A DNA stretch of 64,000 bases, from contig NC_015151.1 in assembly GCF_000190315.1 (NCBI RefSeq), forward strand, positions 806,001 through 870,000, in the 5' to 3' direction. Below, piece after piece: positions 16,108 through 25,063 of the stretch (its first letter is position 1; the number at the start of each line of letters is the position of its first letter). The position numbers and the translations under genes were made by a program. A model generated the notes under the pieces. It was not told where the DNA came from, did no database searches, and worked only from the letters and a program-made list of their open reading frames with translations. Origin of the DNA: Vulcanisaeta moutnovskia 768-28 (GTDB lineage Archaea; Thermoproteota; Thermoprotei; Thermoproteales; Thermocladiaceae).

Positions 16108-16674
16108 CTACACTGTTGACGTAAATGCATCCCTAAACCTATCTCTAAGTATCTTCTTATCTATCTTTCCAGTGCTAGTCTTTGGTAATTCAGCCTCAAT
16201 AACAATGACCTTATCCGGCATCCACCATTTTGGTATTTCACCCTTCGGTTCATAAATGACATTATCAAGGGACATTGTTAATAATGCCTTGTACCTACCC
16301 ATAGGTAGTCTTGGTAGACTACTATCAAGGGCCCTACCAGCTTCCTTGGTCCTCGTGTAAAGGCCATAACTAAGACTACCATCGAGAAAATAACTTGGTG
16401 GTTCAGCAAAACCAAAGATTATTATTTCGCCGGGACATGCCATATCCTCAAGGGTCGCTGCCATGCCCATTCCATAATACCTGGCCACAGCTGACATTTG
16501 GCAAAAGGTTAGTTTTCTACGGAAGTGCTTGATAGGTCGGAATGCATTAATGCCTAACTCATCGGGGTCCTTATCAACCAATGCAATACCAACGGGTTTT
16601 GTCCTTAATCTAAGTATTTCCATTAGATCATTCGAGTAACGTTTATACTTCTCAGAAATTTCCCGGAGCTCCAT
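16108..16674 (-). CDS. DUF169 domain fused to the C-terminal end of an acyl-CoA synthetase
   Basis: 188 residues in two recognisable parts. Residues about 20-135 match DUF169: LRTKPVGIALVDK, the cysteine-containing KLTFCQMSAVARYYG, EDMACPGE and GRYKALLTMSLD. Residues about 142-182 are the closing segment of AMP-forming acyl-CoA synthetases: IPKWWMPDKVIVI, then LPKTSTGKIDKKILRDRF, which includes the catalytic A10 lysine (GKIDKK). The large adenylating domain is absent and DUF169 itself looks shortened. This could be a deletion product joining two neighbouring genes, or a maintained chimera. The reading frame is intact and the codon use is like that of its neighbours. Confidence 0.75.
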   Translation of the reverse strand: MELREISEKYKRYSNDLMEILRLRTKPVGIALVDKDPDELGINAFRPIKHFRRKLTFCQMSAVARYYGMGMAATLEDMACPGEIIIFGFAEPPSYFLDGSLSYGLYTRTKEAGRALDSSLPRLPMGRYKALLTMSLDNVIYEPKGEIPKWWMPDKVIVIEAELPKTSTGKIDKKILRDRFRDAFTSTV

Positions 16675-16787
16675 AATAATTTGTATCTCAAAACTTTATA
16701 AAAAATGTCAATATATAATTTATATATTTATTCAGACCAACACACGAAACATGAAATGCTTATAAAGCCTTACACTACCCGTGCTTG

Positions 16788-17090
16788 ATGCCTAGGGTCT
16801 TCGATATTGGCAGGGTTTGCGTGAAGGTCGCTGGTAGGGAGGCAGGTAGGAAGTGCGTTATTGTGGATATTAAGGATGAGAACTTCGTGATAGTCACAGG
16901 ACCTAAGTCACTGACTGGTGTTAAGAGGAGGGCGGTCAATGTTAAGCATATCGAACCAACCGAGTATAAAATAAACATTAAGAAGGGAGCCAGTGACGAA
17001 GAGGTTCTTAAGGCGCTTGAGGAGGCCAATCTAATCGACTACATGAAGCAGGTTATTAAGCCAAAGCTAACCATGGTACCGACTCAGTAA
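16788..17090 (+). CDS. rpl14e: Ribosomal protein L14e
   Basis: 100 residues from ATG 16788 (a TTG three bases earlier is in frame but needless). [20 protein letters not shown] is the KOW-like opening of L14e and [18 protein letters not shown] its conserved middle. L14e is an archaeal/eukaryal large-subunit protein. A strong TATA box GCTTATAAAGCC at about 16757-16768 lies 25 bases upstream, implying a leaderless message. The C-terminal third is more variable, as usual. Confidence 0.95.
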   Translation: MPRVFDIGRVCVKVAGREAGRKCVIVDIKDENFVIVTGPKSLTGVKRRAVNVKHIEPTEYKINIKKGASDEEVLKALEEANLIDYMKQVIKPKLTMVPTQ

Positions 17091-17179
17091 TAATCAGCCC
17101 GGTTCGTAACTCTTCATCGATTCAATGTTCGAGGCTCACTCATCACCTAAGGACTAGGGCGTAACCCACCTTATTAATT

Positions 17180-18364
17180 TTAAAGGAACTCCTTAACCTC
17201 GCTTGGATCCTTGGCATGCTCTGTGGCTATTCTCTCGTTTAGATCAACCCCGAGACCTGGCTTTTTCGGTGGTGTTACATAGCCGTCCCTAATTATCATG
17301 CCTTCCTTAACCATGTCAGGCCACCAAGGCAGATCAATTGCATGCCACTCAATGGCTATGAAGTCCCCTATTGTGACTGCTACGTGGGCATTAGCCATGG
17401 TTCCTATTGGGCTTGAAATATTATGTATCGCGACTGGCACGTAATACTCCTCGGCCAGGTAGGCTATCTTCCTCATCTCGAGTAAACCACCGAGTCTCTG
17501 CACGTCTGGGTGTATTATATCCGTGGCTCCCTTCTCGATTAATTCCCTAAACTGTGAAAACCTATACAGCTTCTCTCCAGTGGCTATGGGCACCGGCGAC
17601 TTGAGCTTAACCTCCCTCATGGCATTAATATTTTCCGGTGGTACTGGATCCTCGAACCAAAAGACGTCGTACTTAGCCAACTCTCTGGCTATGGCTATGG
17701 CTGTTGGCACACTGAATGCCCAGTGCCCATCAATCATTATGTCAACATCGTACTTAATGGCCTCCCTAACACCACCTATGAATGATGTAACGAACTTAAC
17801 AATCCTCATGCCAAAGGTTCTGTCGAACTCGGTCTCCATCATGTTCTCCGGCACATCAACATCAAACTTAATGTACCTAAACCCCATGCTCATTGCTTCC
17901 CTGGCCCTCTTTATGTAATTCTCAACGTTGTAGGCAACCTCAGTACTGGCCAGCTCAACCCACCTCTTACCACCTGTCTCAATGATACCTGCACCAGCGT
18001 GCAGATCAGCATAAACAGCGACCCTATCCCTAACCTTACCACCAAGCAGTTCATAGATCGGAAGGCCCGTTAACTTACCCTTCAGGTCCCAAAGTGCCAT
18101 CTCTAATCCACTAATTGCATTATTAACGACACCCCACTCGGAGTTCGGTATGTGCTTTCTAACGAGCCTTAGCAGGTACTCAACATTAACCTCCCTACCC
18201 CTGATCAACTCCTCAATCCTCCTCAAAATCTCCCTAATACCTGGACCCCTATGGCACTCACCATAACCAACAAGTCCATTACTAAGCTCAACCTTCACAA
18301 TAGGCCACTCGAAATTCCCCATAACGGTCAAAACCCTAACCGATTTAATGGTTGGTTCACTCAT
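17180..18364 (-). CDS. gad: Enolase-superfamily sugar-acid dehydratase, probable gluconate dehydratase
   Basis: 394 residues, the length of crenarchaeal D-gluconate dehydratase. The muconate-lactonising fold is evident: an N-terminal capping domain, then a barrel with metal ligands in MIDGHWAFS (Asp), WFEDPVPPEN (Glu) and ATGEKLYRF (Glu), and a catalytic His in PVAIHNISSPIG. Gluconate dehydratase makes 2-keto-3-deoxygluconate, first step after gluconate in the branched Entner-Doudoroff pathway; a KDG aldolase gene lies in the same window at 27935. Galactonate or other acid-sugar dehydratases of the family cannot be excluded. Confidence 0.75.
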   Translation of the reverse strand: MSEPTIKSVRVLTVMGNFEWPIVKVELSNGLVGYGECHRGPGIREILRRIEELIRGREVNVEYLLRLVRKHIPNSEWGVVNNAISGLEMALWDLKGKLTGLPIYELLGGKVRDRVAVYADLHAGAGIIETGGKRWVELASTEVAYNVENYIKRAREAMSMGFRYIKFDVDVPENMMETEFDRTFGMRIVKFVTSFIGGVREAIKYDVDIMIDGHWAFSVPTAIAIARELAKYDVFWFEDPVPPENINAMREVKLKSPVPIATGEKLYRFSQFRELIEKGATDIIHPDVQRLGGLLEMRKIAYLAEEYYVPVAIHNISSPIGTMANAHVAVTIGDFIAIEWHAIDLPWWPDMVKEGMIIRDGYVTPPKKPGLGVDLNERIATEHAKDPSEVKEFL

Positions 18365-18443
18365 ACTTATTACTCGGTATATTCATCATTAATAAGTGTT
18401 AGGGGATAAAGCATTAATAATCACATGCGTGCTTTAGTTGGGT

Positions 18444-19175
18444 ATGGAGGTAAACGTAGTAGGTTTGATAGATAATACGTACTTAAAGTCCTATGGGTCA
18501 ACGAGGGAGATTGAGGCCTTAATTGAAGATACGGCTAGGTACGGTGCATACTCAATAACGATAAACCCAATATTCCTTAAGTACGCCAGAGAGTACATGG
18601 CGCGTAAGGGCTATAGTTTCAAGGTTGTTGCCGTGGTCGACTTCCCATTTGGCGCAGGCACCACTGAGGCTAGGGTAGACGCCATTAAACGCTACTCTCA
18701 GTATGCGGATGAGCTTGACATTGTGGCTCCAATAGGTCTCGTAAAGTCTGGACTATGGAGTGAGGTTGAGCATGATATCAACACCGTGGTTGAGACTGCC
18801 CATAGGGAGGGTAAAATCATTAAAATAATTGTCGAGGATGCCTATACAACGAGGGAGGAGAAACTGGAGTTGTACAAGATCGTAATGCAATCCAAGGCTG
18901 ACTTCATTAAGACGAGCACTGGATTTGAGGAGAAGGATTATGCGGAGAAACTCGGTAATAAGACTGGCGCTCAGATCGAGAACGTCAAATTAATGGCTGA
19001 GTTATCTAGGAAGTATAACCCGAGGATTGGGATTAAGGTTGCTGGTGGTATAAGGACTTATCAACAGGTTCTTGAGCTAATGAGGGCGGCCGAGAGGGAA
19101 CCTGACCCGATGAGGTTTAGGGTTGGTACTAGCCACATGATGGGCATCATTGAGAGTATGAAGAGCATTCATTAA
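18444..19175 (+). CDS. deoC: Deoxyribose-phosphate aldolase
   Basis: 243 residues from ATG 18444, placed about 26 bases after TATA-like CATTAATAAT; TTG 18438 is an alternative. The TIM barrel shows the class I aldolase Schiff-base lysine in DFIKTSTGF (about residue 154) and the second conserved lysine in RIGIKVAGGIRT (about 193), with VVDFPFGAGTTEARVDAI near residue 60. It interconverts deoxyribose 5-phosphate with acetaldehyde and glyceraldehyde 3-phosphate. The gene lies just upstream of rps11 but with an independent TATA box between them. Confidence 0.92.
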   Translation: MEVNVVGLIDNTYLKSYGSTREIEALIEDTARYGAYSITINPIFLKYAREYMARKGYSFKVVAVVDFPFGAGTTEARVDAIKRYSQYADELDIVAPIGLVKSGLWSEVEHDINTVVETAHREGKIIKIIVEDAYTTREEKLELYKIVMQSKADFIKTSTGFEEKDYAEKLGNKTGAQIENVKLMAELSRKYNPRIGIKVAGGIRTYQQVLELMRAAEREPDPMRFRVGTSHMMGIIESMKSIH

Positions 19176-19209
19176 ATCGATAGCGAGAAAATTTATAAAA
19201 TGAGTAAAA

Positions 19210-19722
19210 ATGTCAATCAACCGAATGTCGGAGAAAAACACAGAGAAGACAACTGAGGAGGTTCAGGAAGAGTCGCAACCAGCACAACAACCGACACAGT
19301 TACCCGAGATAAAGCCAACACAGGTTAGTGGGGCTAGGAAGCTTAGGTGGGGCGTTGCATATGTTTACTCAAGTTATAATAATACAATAATAATTATTAC
19401 TGATTTAACTGGTGCCGAGACCGTGGCAAGGGTTAGCGGTGGACAAGTGGTTAAGGCCGATAGGGATAAGCCCAGCCCATACGCTGCAATGATGGCTGCG
19501 TACAAGGCCGCCCAAATAGCCATGAGTAGAGGCATTAATGCAGTACACATAAAGGTTAAGGCGCCTGGTGGTTACGGCCCGAAGACGCCAGGACCTGGCG
19601 CGGCAGCTGCAATTAGGGCCTTGGCTAGGGCTGGCTTGATTATTGGCCGTATTGAGGATGTGACACCAATACCAACAGACACCATTAGACCACCTGGAGG
19701 TAGGCGTGGTAGGAGAGTGTAA
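19210..19722 (+). CDS. rps11: Ribosomal protein S11
   Basis: 170 residues if ATG 19210 is used; ATG 19225 fits a leaderless transcript from the TATA box TTTATAAA (19192-19199) better and would shorten the protein by five residues. After a Gln/Glu/Pro-rich N-terminal extension of about 45 residues comes the standard S11 body: [56 protein letters not shown] and the basic tail [10 protein letters not shown]. The extension is longer than in most archaeal S11 proteins. Usual operon partners (S13, S4) are not adjacent here. Confidence 0.95.
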   Translation: MSINRMSEKNTEKTTEEVQEESQPAQQPTQLPEIKPTQVSGARKLRWGVAYVYSSYNNTIIIITDLTGAETVARVSGGQVVKADRDKPSPYAAMMAAYKAAQIAMSRGINAVHIKVKAPGGYGPKTPGPGAAAAIRALARAGLIIGRIEDVTPIPTDTIRPPGGRRGRRV

Positions 19723-19778
19723 GTTAACTGTATTATTTCAATCCTATTAATTAACACTGAATTTATGGAGGTGTTTTT

Positions 19779-20393
19779 ATGAATTGTGACGGTTCAATTA
19801 CGGTATTTATAGACGGTAAGGAGTTAATGAGTTCTGCCGAGCAGATATTGAGGGATTTCTTTGGTTCGGCCTATAGGTATGCTAGGGCGGTTGTTGATTA
19901 TGGCGTTGGTTTTGTGGCGTTGGCCGTCGTTAATGGTTCGAGCGTTGGTGCCGCTGTTTATTACAGTATTAATGTTGGTCTCATTAGATTGTGCGTTATT
20001 TATTACATAGCCGTTATTGAGGAGTGTAGGGGCTTGGGTATCGGTAAGGTCTTGATGAGCACCATTGAGGAGATTTGTGCTGATTCTGATGTTTACATTG
20101 CAACCACTTGGTTTGGTAATGAACCTGCCGATAGGCTTTATAGGTCGTTGGGTTACGTCAGTTATACCTGGGATGAACTCAGGAGACTCATTGGTAAGAA
20201 AGCTGTTGATAGGTTGCTTAAGGTTACCTGTGGTTATGATGATGACATAGCCTACGTGAAACCTGTCGCTGATGGCAATGATGTATTGAGTCTTCTTAGG
20301 CGTGTTGTTGAGGGTGGGAGTGATGACGTTGATAGGCTTTGGCGTGAGACCTGCCTAGGTGTGTGGCTTAGGCTTAGGACTGGTCTTCAGTGA
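19779..20393 (+). CDS. GNAT-family N-acetyltransferase
   Basis: 204 residues. The acetyl-CoA-binding motif A is IAVIEECRGLGIGKVLMSTIEE (shown in part: CRGLGIGKVL, about residues 86-95), preceded by a typical strand and followed by DVYIATTWFGNEPADRLYRSLGY, the motif B region. The last 60 residues are an extra helical tail. A purine-rich GGAGGTG sits seven bases ahead of ATG 19779, a Shine-Dalgarno-like site unusual among the leaderless genes here, suggesting it is read on a transcript from rps11. Substrate unknown. Confidence 0.8.
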   Translation: MNCDGSITVFIDGKELMSSAEQILRDFFGSAYRYARAVVDYGVGFVALAVVNGSSVGAAVYYSINVGLIRLCVIYYIAVIEECRGLGIGKVLMSTIEEICADSDVYIATTWFGNEPADRLYRSLGYVSYTWDELRRLIGKKAVDRLLKVTCGYDDDIAYVKPVADGNDVLSLLRRVVEGGSDDVDRLWRETCLGVWLRLRTGLQ

Positions 20394-20455
20394 GCTCCTT
20401 ATTTAATGGCTGCTTAGTTTTTTAAGTAATAACCATTTATTCTTAATTGAGAAAT

Positions 20456-21532
20456 ATGCCAAAGGGGAGGAAGAAAGTGCAGGAGCAGGAAGTTGAGGAA
20501 GAGAAGGAGGAGGAACCTGTCGAGGAGGTTGAGGACACAGAAGAGGAAAGCGGTGAGGGAGGTACTGTTGTGACTGCGACAGTTAGTGGTGGTTATCCAG
20601 TTGTTGATGTTGAGGAAATTGAGGGTGTTGGTAGAGTCACTGCCCAAAAGCTTAGGGAGGCTGGCTATAACACGGCTAGGGACGTGGCCTTCGCAAGCGT
20701 TAAAGAACTCGCTGATATACTTGGTAGTGAGGATAGGGCTAAACAAATCATTGCTGCTGCCCAGAAACTCATTGGTTTAACGCCATTCATAACTGCCTAC
20801 GAACTTTACGAAAAGAGGAGGGGCATCAGGAGGATTAGTACTGGCGTTAAGGCACTTGATGAATTACTTGGTGGTGGTATTGAGACTAAGGCAATTACGG
20901 AGTTAGTTGGTGAGTTCGGTAGTGGTAAGACGCAGCTTTGTCATCAGTTGAGCATCATTGTTCAATTACCCGAGGACAGGGGAGGCTTAAAGGCTAAGGC
21001 ACTATATGTTGATACTGAGAATACGTTTAGACCCGAGAGGATCATGCAGATAGCCAAGTACAGAGGTTTGGACCCACAGGAGGCTCTTAGGAATATACTC
21101 TATGCCAGGGCTTATAACAGTGATCATCAAATGATGATTATTGAGGAGAGTAAGAAGATTATCGAGAAGGAGAACATAGGCTTGATAGTCATTGACTCAT
21201 TAGTTGCCCACTTCAGGAGTGAGTACCCTGGTAGGGAGAACCTGGCCGAGAGACAGCAGAAGCTTAATCACCACATTGCACAGTTGCTTAGGATTGCCGA
21301 TATATACAACGTGGCCGTAGTCGTTACTAATCAAGTGGTTGCACAACCAGACGTATTCTTTGGGAATCCGCTAAAGCCTGCTGGCGGTAATGTGATTGCC
21401 CATGGAGCTACGTACAGGGTTTGGTTGAGGAAGGGTAAGGAGAATGTTAGGATTGCCAAGATATTTGACTCGCCATATCACCCTGAGAGGGAAGTTACGT
21501 TTAGGATTACTGAGGAAGGCGTCGTTGATTAA
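20456..21532 (+). CDS. radA: DNA repair and recombination protein RadA
   Basis: 358 residues from ATG 20456. A highly acidic N-terminal extension (EEEKEEEPVEEVEDTEEES region) precedes the helix-hairpin-helix domain (EIEGVGRVTAQKLREAGY) and the RecA/Rad51 ATPase core: Walker A GEFGSGKTQLC (about 155-165), Walker B LIVIDSLVAHF, and the L2 region NPLKPAGGNVIAHGATYR. RadA forms filaments on single-stranded DNA and performs strand exchange. The acidic extension is longer than in most RadA proteins. Promoter: TTTTTTAAGTAA near 20417. Confidence 0.97.
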   Translation: MPKGRKKVQEQEVEEEKEEEPVEEVEDTEEESGEGGTVVTATVSGGYPVVDVEEIEGVGRVTAQKLREAGYNTARDVAFASVKELADILGSEDRAKQIIAAAQKLIGLTPFITAYELYEKRRGIRRISTGVKALDELLGGGIETKAITELVGEFGSGKTQLCHQLSIIVQLPEDRGGLKAKALYVDTENTFRPERIMQIAKYRGLDPQEALRNILYARAYNSDHQMMIIEESKKIIEKENIGLIVIDSLVAHFRSEYPGRENLAERQQKLNHHIAQLLRIADIYNVAVVVTNQVVAQPDVFFGNPLKPAGGNVIAHGATYRVWLRKGKENVRIAKIFDSPYHPEREVTFRITEEGVVD

Positions 21533-21606
21533 AACTAATTGCCATAAGCACCGACTTAAGTGCTTACGTAATTATTCCATAATTAAAACTATTTAATTTA
21601 GCAGTT

Positions 21607-21975
21607 ATGAGTATCTTAATGGGATTTGTGAAGGTTAGGGCTAGTATATTCAACCCAGCAGCGCCGGAGAAGACCGTGGAAGTTGATGGTATTGTAGATA
21701 CTGAGGCTATCTTTACGGTGATCCGTAAAGACATACTTGAGTCACTTGGTATAAAGCCCATTGATAGGATGAGGTTTAAGGCATTTGGTGGCTATGTTGA
21801 GCATGACGTTGGGGAAGCAGGATTAGTGATCATGGGCAAGAAAAGAGTTGTACCTGTAATATTTGGTGAGACTGAGGATACGATAGTAATTGGCGTAACT
21901 GCGCTCGAGATTTTCGGGCTTGAGGTGGATCTGGTCAGGGGAACGCTTAAGGAGACTGAATTACTCCTGCTTTAA
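21607..21975 (+). CDS. Clan AA (retropepsin-like) aspartic protease-fold protein
   Basis: 122 residues, a single-domain retropepsin fold. The usual active-site motif DTGA appears as VDGIVDTEAIFTVI (about 26-39), keeping Asp-Thr but with Glu in place of Gly; a second signature strand is GVTALEIFGLEVD near the C-terminus, the ALEhLG motif of archaeal homologues. Such small proteins are common in Archaea; some are thought to be proteases, others antitoxin-like. The changed flap/active-site glycine makes catalysis uncertain. It stands alone after radA. Confidence 0.7.
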   Translation: MSILMGFVKVRASIFNPAAPEKTVEVDGIVDTEAIFTVIRKDILESLGIKPIDRMRFKAFGGYVEHDVGEAGLVIMGKKRVVPVIFGETEDTIVIGVTALEIFGLEVDLVRGTLKETELLLL

Positions 21976-22000
21976 TTCCCTAGTCCACGACTAAACCTCA

Positions 22001-23308
22001 TTAGAGGTTGTCGAGTCTTTCAATTAGTGAATCCTCATCACCCAGGTACTTAATGTCAATCCTCTTCTCAAAACTAATTAACTCAAAGTTAAGGCCTAAA
22101 TCCCTTGCGTACCTATAAACCTCCATCAACTCCTCTCTACTCGGTCTCCTAGCCAATTCCCTAAATTCAGGGTTGAACCTCGGTGAATCTGGGTCAGTCT
22201 CGTTCTCAGGCCTGTACTGATCCATTATGTTAACCAAGACCCCAGGCATGTTGTCAGCTATCCACTTAAGTACGGGCTTGGAGTCATCCTCTACATGACC
22301 TGGCATCACAAGGTGCCTAATTATCATGTCCTCACCCCAATCATAGACAAGCTTATGATTTCTCGAGACAACCTCAAAATACCTTGGAATCCTAGATATC
22401 CTAAAGGCACACTTATTATTTCCGTATTTAAAGTCGGGGAGCCAAATGTCCATTAAAACCCTGAGCAATTTTGTGGTTTCCACGGTCATGTAGAAGTTGC
22501 TATTCCAGAGCATTGGCACGTTAAGTTCATTATCATACGATGCCCAATCCCTGGAGAAATTGTAGGGTATGAAGTCCGCCTTTACCGAGAGCACGGCATC
22601 GTACTCATCATTGCTTAATCCCTCAAGAACTTTAATGCCCTGGTTTGCAATCAACCTTATTGTCTCAACAATATTGTGCAGGTGCGGTGTTGGTTCACCA
22701 CCAACCCAGTTAATGTTGTGAACACCCTCGAGCCTGAGAATAACCGCTGCCGAAGCTATTTGCCTAGGATTCATCACAACGCCATTAAACCTATCCCTAC
22801 TTATATCAGCGTTTTGGCAAAAGGCGCATCGGAAATTGCAGGACGTGAAGAATATGGTTCCAGAACCCATTACGCCACGAAGTGGCAACTCCTCACCAAG
22901 GTGGTGGAAGTATGTGGAGACTCTACTCGTGGAGTCCAGCATACACACACCAAGTCTCTTGCCACCCACCCTATCAACCCTACAACGCCACTCACAGAAC
23001 TCGCAATGCCTAATCATCCTCCTAGTGATCTCTGCAGTTAAGTCTAGTAATGACGGTGACGCCTTGGGCATGTTCCTGATATCCACCTCATTGTACTTGA
23101 CCCTGCGCCATAGCTCAAGGAAGTCGTTCAAGGCCCTATCGAACTCCCTCCACAACTCGTCCTCACTTAGCTCAGTCAGCTTCTCATTAACCGGTACTCG
23201 CGCGGCTATTAGATATTTAGCGGGCTTCCTATTAATGGCTACCTCGTAATACCAAGGAAGTTTGTCCCTGATGTACCTCCAAATCCACAACCTCGAGAAA
23301 TTAATCAC
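22001..23308 (-). CDS. Radical SAM protein, PflX/COG1313-like
   Basis: 435 residues. The SAM-binding iron-sulfur motif CNFRCAFCQN (about residues 157-166) is of the CxxxCxxC type, followed by WVGGEPTPH, the GGEP motif. Before it, CEFCEWRCRVDRVGGKRLG plus a later Cys form an extra cysteine cluster characteristic of the PflX branch of pyruvate-formate-lyase-activase-like proteins. A conserved closing region HLVMPGHVEDD and MDQYRPE is also typical. Members lie near AMMECR1/Memo genes in other Archaea; their substrate is not established. Single gene, leftward, divergent from the relic to its right. Confidence 0.85.
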   Translation of the reverse strand: MINFSRLWIWRYIRDKLPWYYEVAINRKPAKYLIAARVPVNEKLTELSEDELWREFDRALNDFLELWRRVKYNEVDIRNMPKASPSLLDLTAEITRRMIRHCEFCEWRCRVDRVGGKRLGVCMLDSTSRVSTYFHHLGEELPLRGVMGSGTIFFTSCNFRCAFCQNADISRDRFNGVVMNPRQIASAAVILRLEGVHNINWVGGEPTPHLHNIVETIRLIANQGIKVLEGLSNDEYDAVLSVKADFIPYNFSRDWASYDNELNVPMLWNSNFYMTVETTKLLRVLMDIWLPDFKYGNNKCAFRISRIPRYFEVVSRNHKLVYDWGEDMIIRHLVMPGHVEDDSKPVLKWIADNMPGVLVNIMDQYRPENETDPDSPRFNPEFRELARRPSREELMEVYRYARDLGLNFELISFEKRIDIKYLGDEDSLIERLDNL

Positions 23309-23381
23309 TAAGGATAATGCGCATTGAGACTTTAAAAACGCTTATTAGCGGCGGCAAGGCTTTTAACTACATACCTATGTA

Positions 23382-23865
23382 GTTTCTTGACAGACCGGTC
23401 GAGGATCCAAGTGAGTTATACGATAGGGAAACTGAGATTAAGCAATTGAGATTTTCGGCGCTAAACGGAGTGATAACCTTAGTAATTGGCTTTATGCGTG
23501 TTGGTAAGACGTCGCTTATTAAGGCCGCTGCAAAGGACATGGTCAGGGTGTAATCGATGCAAGGAGGTTTGAGAGCATGAGTTGTATAACAATTAGGGAA
23601 ACTTCCCAGACGAATTCGCCAAGTCCTTAAGTCAATTGCTGCCGATTAACCGAAAATTAATCAATGTTCTAAGCAGGGTGCCACCTGGTCAGAGGTTAAG
23701 AGGTATCTAGAGTTGAAGGAAGGTAGGCCGATAAGTGATAGTGAGGTTACGAAGCTTCTTAGAAAGCTCGTGGATAATGGCTTCGCAATGAAAGTCGGCA
23801 ATCAATATATAATTGTTAACCCAATACTCAGGAGGATTAGCGATAAGGTTAGGTGTCGGGATTAA
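23382..23865 (+). pseudogene. Archaeal AAA ATPase (PF01637 type), decayed
   Basis: Two ends of one gene remain. At 23388-23553 a frame reads DRPVEDPSELYDRETEI, then a Walker A segment GFMRVGKTSL, and stops at TAA 23551. At about 23686-23865 another frame gives a winged-helix end (GRPISDSEVTKLLRKLVDNGF, then YIIVNPILRRI) and stops at TAA 23865. Between them several stops occur and the central ATPase part is missing. The order matches archaeal ATPases of the 'DEAD-end' PF01637 family, which decay frequently. The stretch up to 23898 holds nothing else that I can support. Confidence 0.7.
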
Positions 23866-23898
23866 GCTTTAATTTAGACTTATCCCTAATCATGGTGT

Positions 23899-24360
23899 AT
23901 GGCAGATAGGGTTAGGCTTGCGATTGTGGTTGCGGAGTTTAATTATGATGTCACGTACTTAATGCTTCAGAAGGCGATCGAGCATGCGAAATTCTTAGGT
24001 GCTGAGGTTACATACGTCGCCAAGGTGCCTGGTACATACGACATGCCCATAATAGTTGATGAGTTGCTTAGGAGGGATGATGTTGATGCTGTGGCTGCGA
24101 TAAGTGCCGTGATTCAGGGTGAGACTAAGCATGATGAGGTTGTGGCTCACCAGGCAGCTAGGAAGTTGATGGATCTCTCTGTAGAGCATAAGAAGCCTGT
24201 TGGCATGGGGATAATTGGTCCTGGGGCCAATAGGATGCAGGCGCTGGAGAGGGCTGAGGAGTATGCGAGGAGGGCTGTGGAGGCCGCGGTTAAGTTGGCA
24301 AGGAGGTTCGAGTTATTGAGGGGTAGTAAGTACACGGGTACCACGGTATTCATAGAGTGA
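23899..24360 (+). CDS. ribH: 6,7-dimethyl-8-ribityllumazine synthase
   Basis: 153 residues, the standard length. Motifs are complete: [12 protein letters not shown] for the pyrimidine site (aromatic Phe14), [22 protein letters not shown] (the G-E-T-x-H-D/F-x-V phosphate and catalytic His segment) and [17 protein letters not shown]. The protein assembles as pentamers or icosahedral capsids and performs the penultimate step of riboflavin synthesis. The partner for the last step, archaeal riboflavin synthase, is encoded at 43087, so the pathway is scattered. Start ATG 23899 agrees with family length. Confidence 0.95.
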   Translation: MADRVRLAIVVAEFNYDVTYLMLQKAIEHAKFLGAEVTYVAKVPGTYDMPIIVDELLRRDDVDAVAAISAVIQGETKHDEVVAHQAARKLMDLSVEHKKPVGMGIIGPGANRMQALERAEEYARRAVEAAVKLARRFELLRGSKYTGTTVFIE

Positions 24361-24409
24361 GGCAATGACGCATTAAATTCACTGAGAATTTTTATGAAGA
24401 TTTTACGAA

Positions 24410-24474
24410 GTTCCGATTCAGCATTGGAGTCACTCTTCACCTGTCGGTAGGCGACTAAGCATCATCACGTGTTA
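24410..24474 (-). ncRNA. Candidate C/D-box guide sRNA
   Basis: On the minus strand the order is box C GTGATGA (24468-24462), a 14-base spacer, a D'-like CCGA, a C'-like GTGAAGA, a 12-base spacer and box D CTGA (24421-24418), total about 51 bases from C to D. This is the size and architecture of archaeal methylation guides. D' and C' each differ by one base from consensus. Flanks GGGTTC and GGAAC could pair as a terminal stem. Guide targets were not determined. Confidence 0.45.
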
Positions 24475-24509
24475 GAACCCTTATAACCCCTAGATTTATT
24501 TTACTTGCC

Positions 24510-25052
24510 GTGATACTCGTAGCCCTTGGTTCAAGGAACCCAAATAAGGTTAGAGGTACTGAGTTAGCATTTAGGATCGCTGGCCTTAGAGCCAACGTGG
24601 TCTCTATCGAACCACCTGGCGACCTATCCCCCGAACCCATTGGCCTTGATGAAATTATCAATGGGGCGATTAGGAGGGCTCGGTATGCGATTGGTATCGT
24701 GAGGAATGCCGAGTTTGGTGTTGGTATTGAGGCAGGGATAATTAGGGTTAAGGGTTTTGAGGAGGGCGTTGATGTGACTATTGCGGCAATAATTGATGGA
24801 AGTGGTAAGGTAACCCTTGGCTTTAGCCCTGGATTTATGGTGCCCAGGAAATTCATGAACGAAGTAGTGCGAGGGGTCGAGTTAAATGATGTTGTTAGTA
24901 GGTATTATGGAGAACCCAACATAGGCAGGAAGTATGGGTTAATTGGCACATTAACTAGGAGATTTATAGACAGGATCGTACTAAATACGGAGGCTGTTTA
25001 CATGGCATTAATTCCCAGGATGCCGTGGAATACAGAATTATTTAGGGGTTGA
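24510..25052 (+). CDS. Inosine/xanthosine triphosphatase (YjjX/DUF84 type)
   Basis: 180 residues, as expected for YjjX-like non-canonical purine NTP phosphatases. The opening LVALGSRNPNKVRGTELAF is the conserved nucleotide-binding start, GFSPGFMVP and GLIGTLTRRFIDR are the family's later motifs, and the acidic residue pattern in FGVGIEAGI is also present. The enzyme removes ITP and XTP from the nucleotide pool, protecting nucleic acids. A TATA-like CCTTATAACCCC near 24479-24490 gives the message a very short leader to ATG 24510. Confidence 0.88.
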   Translation: MILVALGSRNPNKVRGTELAFRIAGLRANVVSIEPPGDLSPEPIGLDEIINGAIRRARYAIGIVRNAEFGVGIEAGIIRVKGFEEGVDVTIAAIIDGSGKVTLGFSPGFMVPRKFMNEVVRGVELNDVVSRYYGEPNIGRKYGLIGTLTRRFIDRIVLNTEAVYMALIPRMPWNTELFRG

Positions 25053-25063
25053 GGGTTGGGTAG

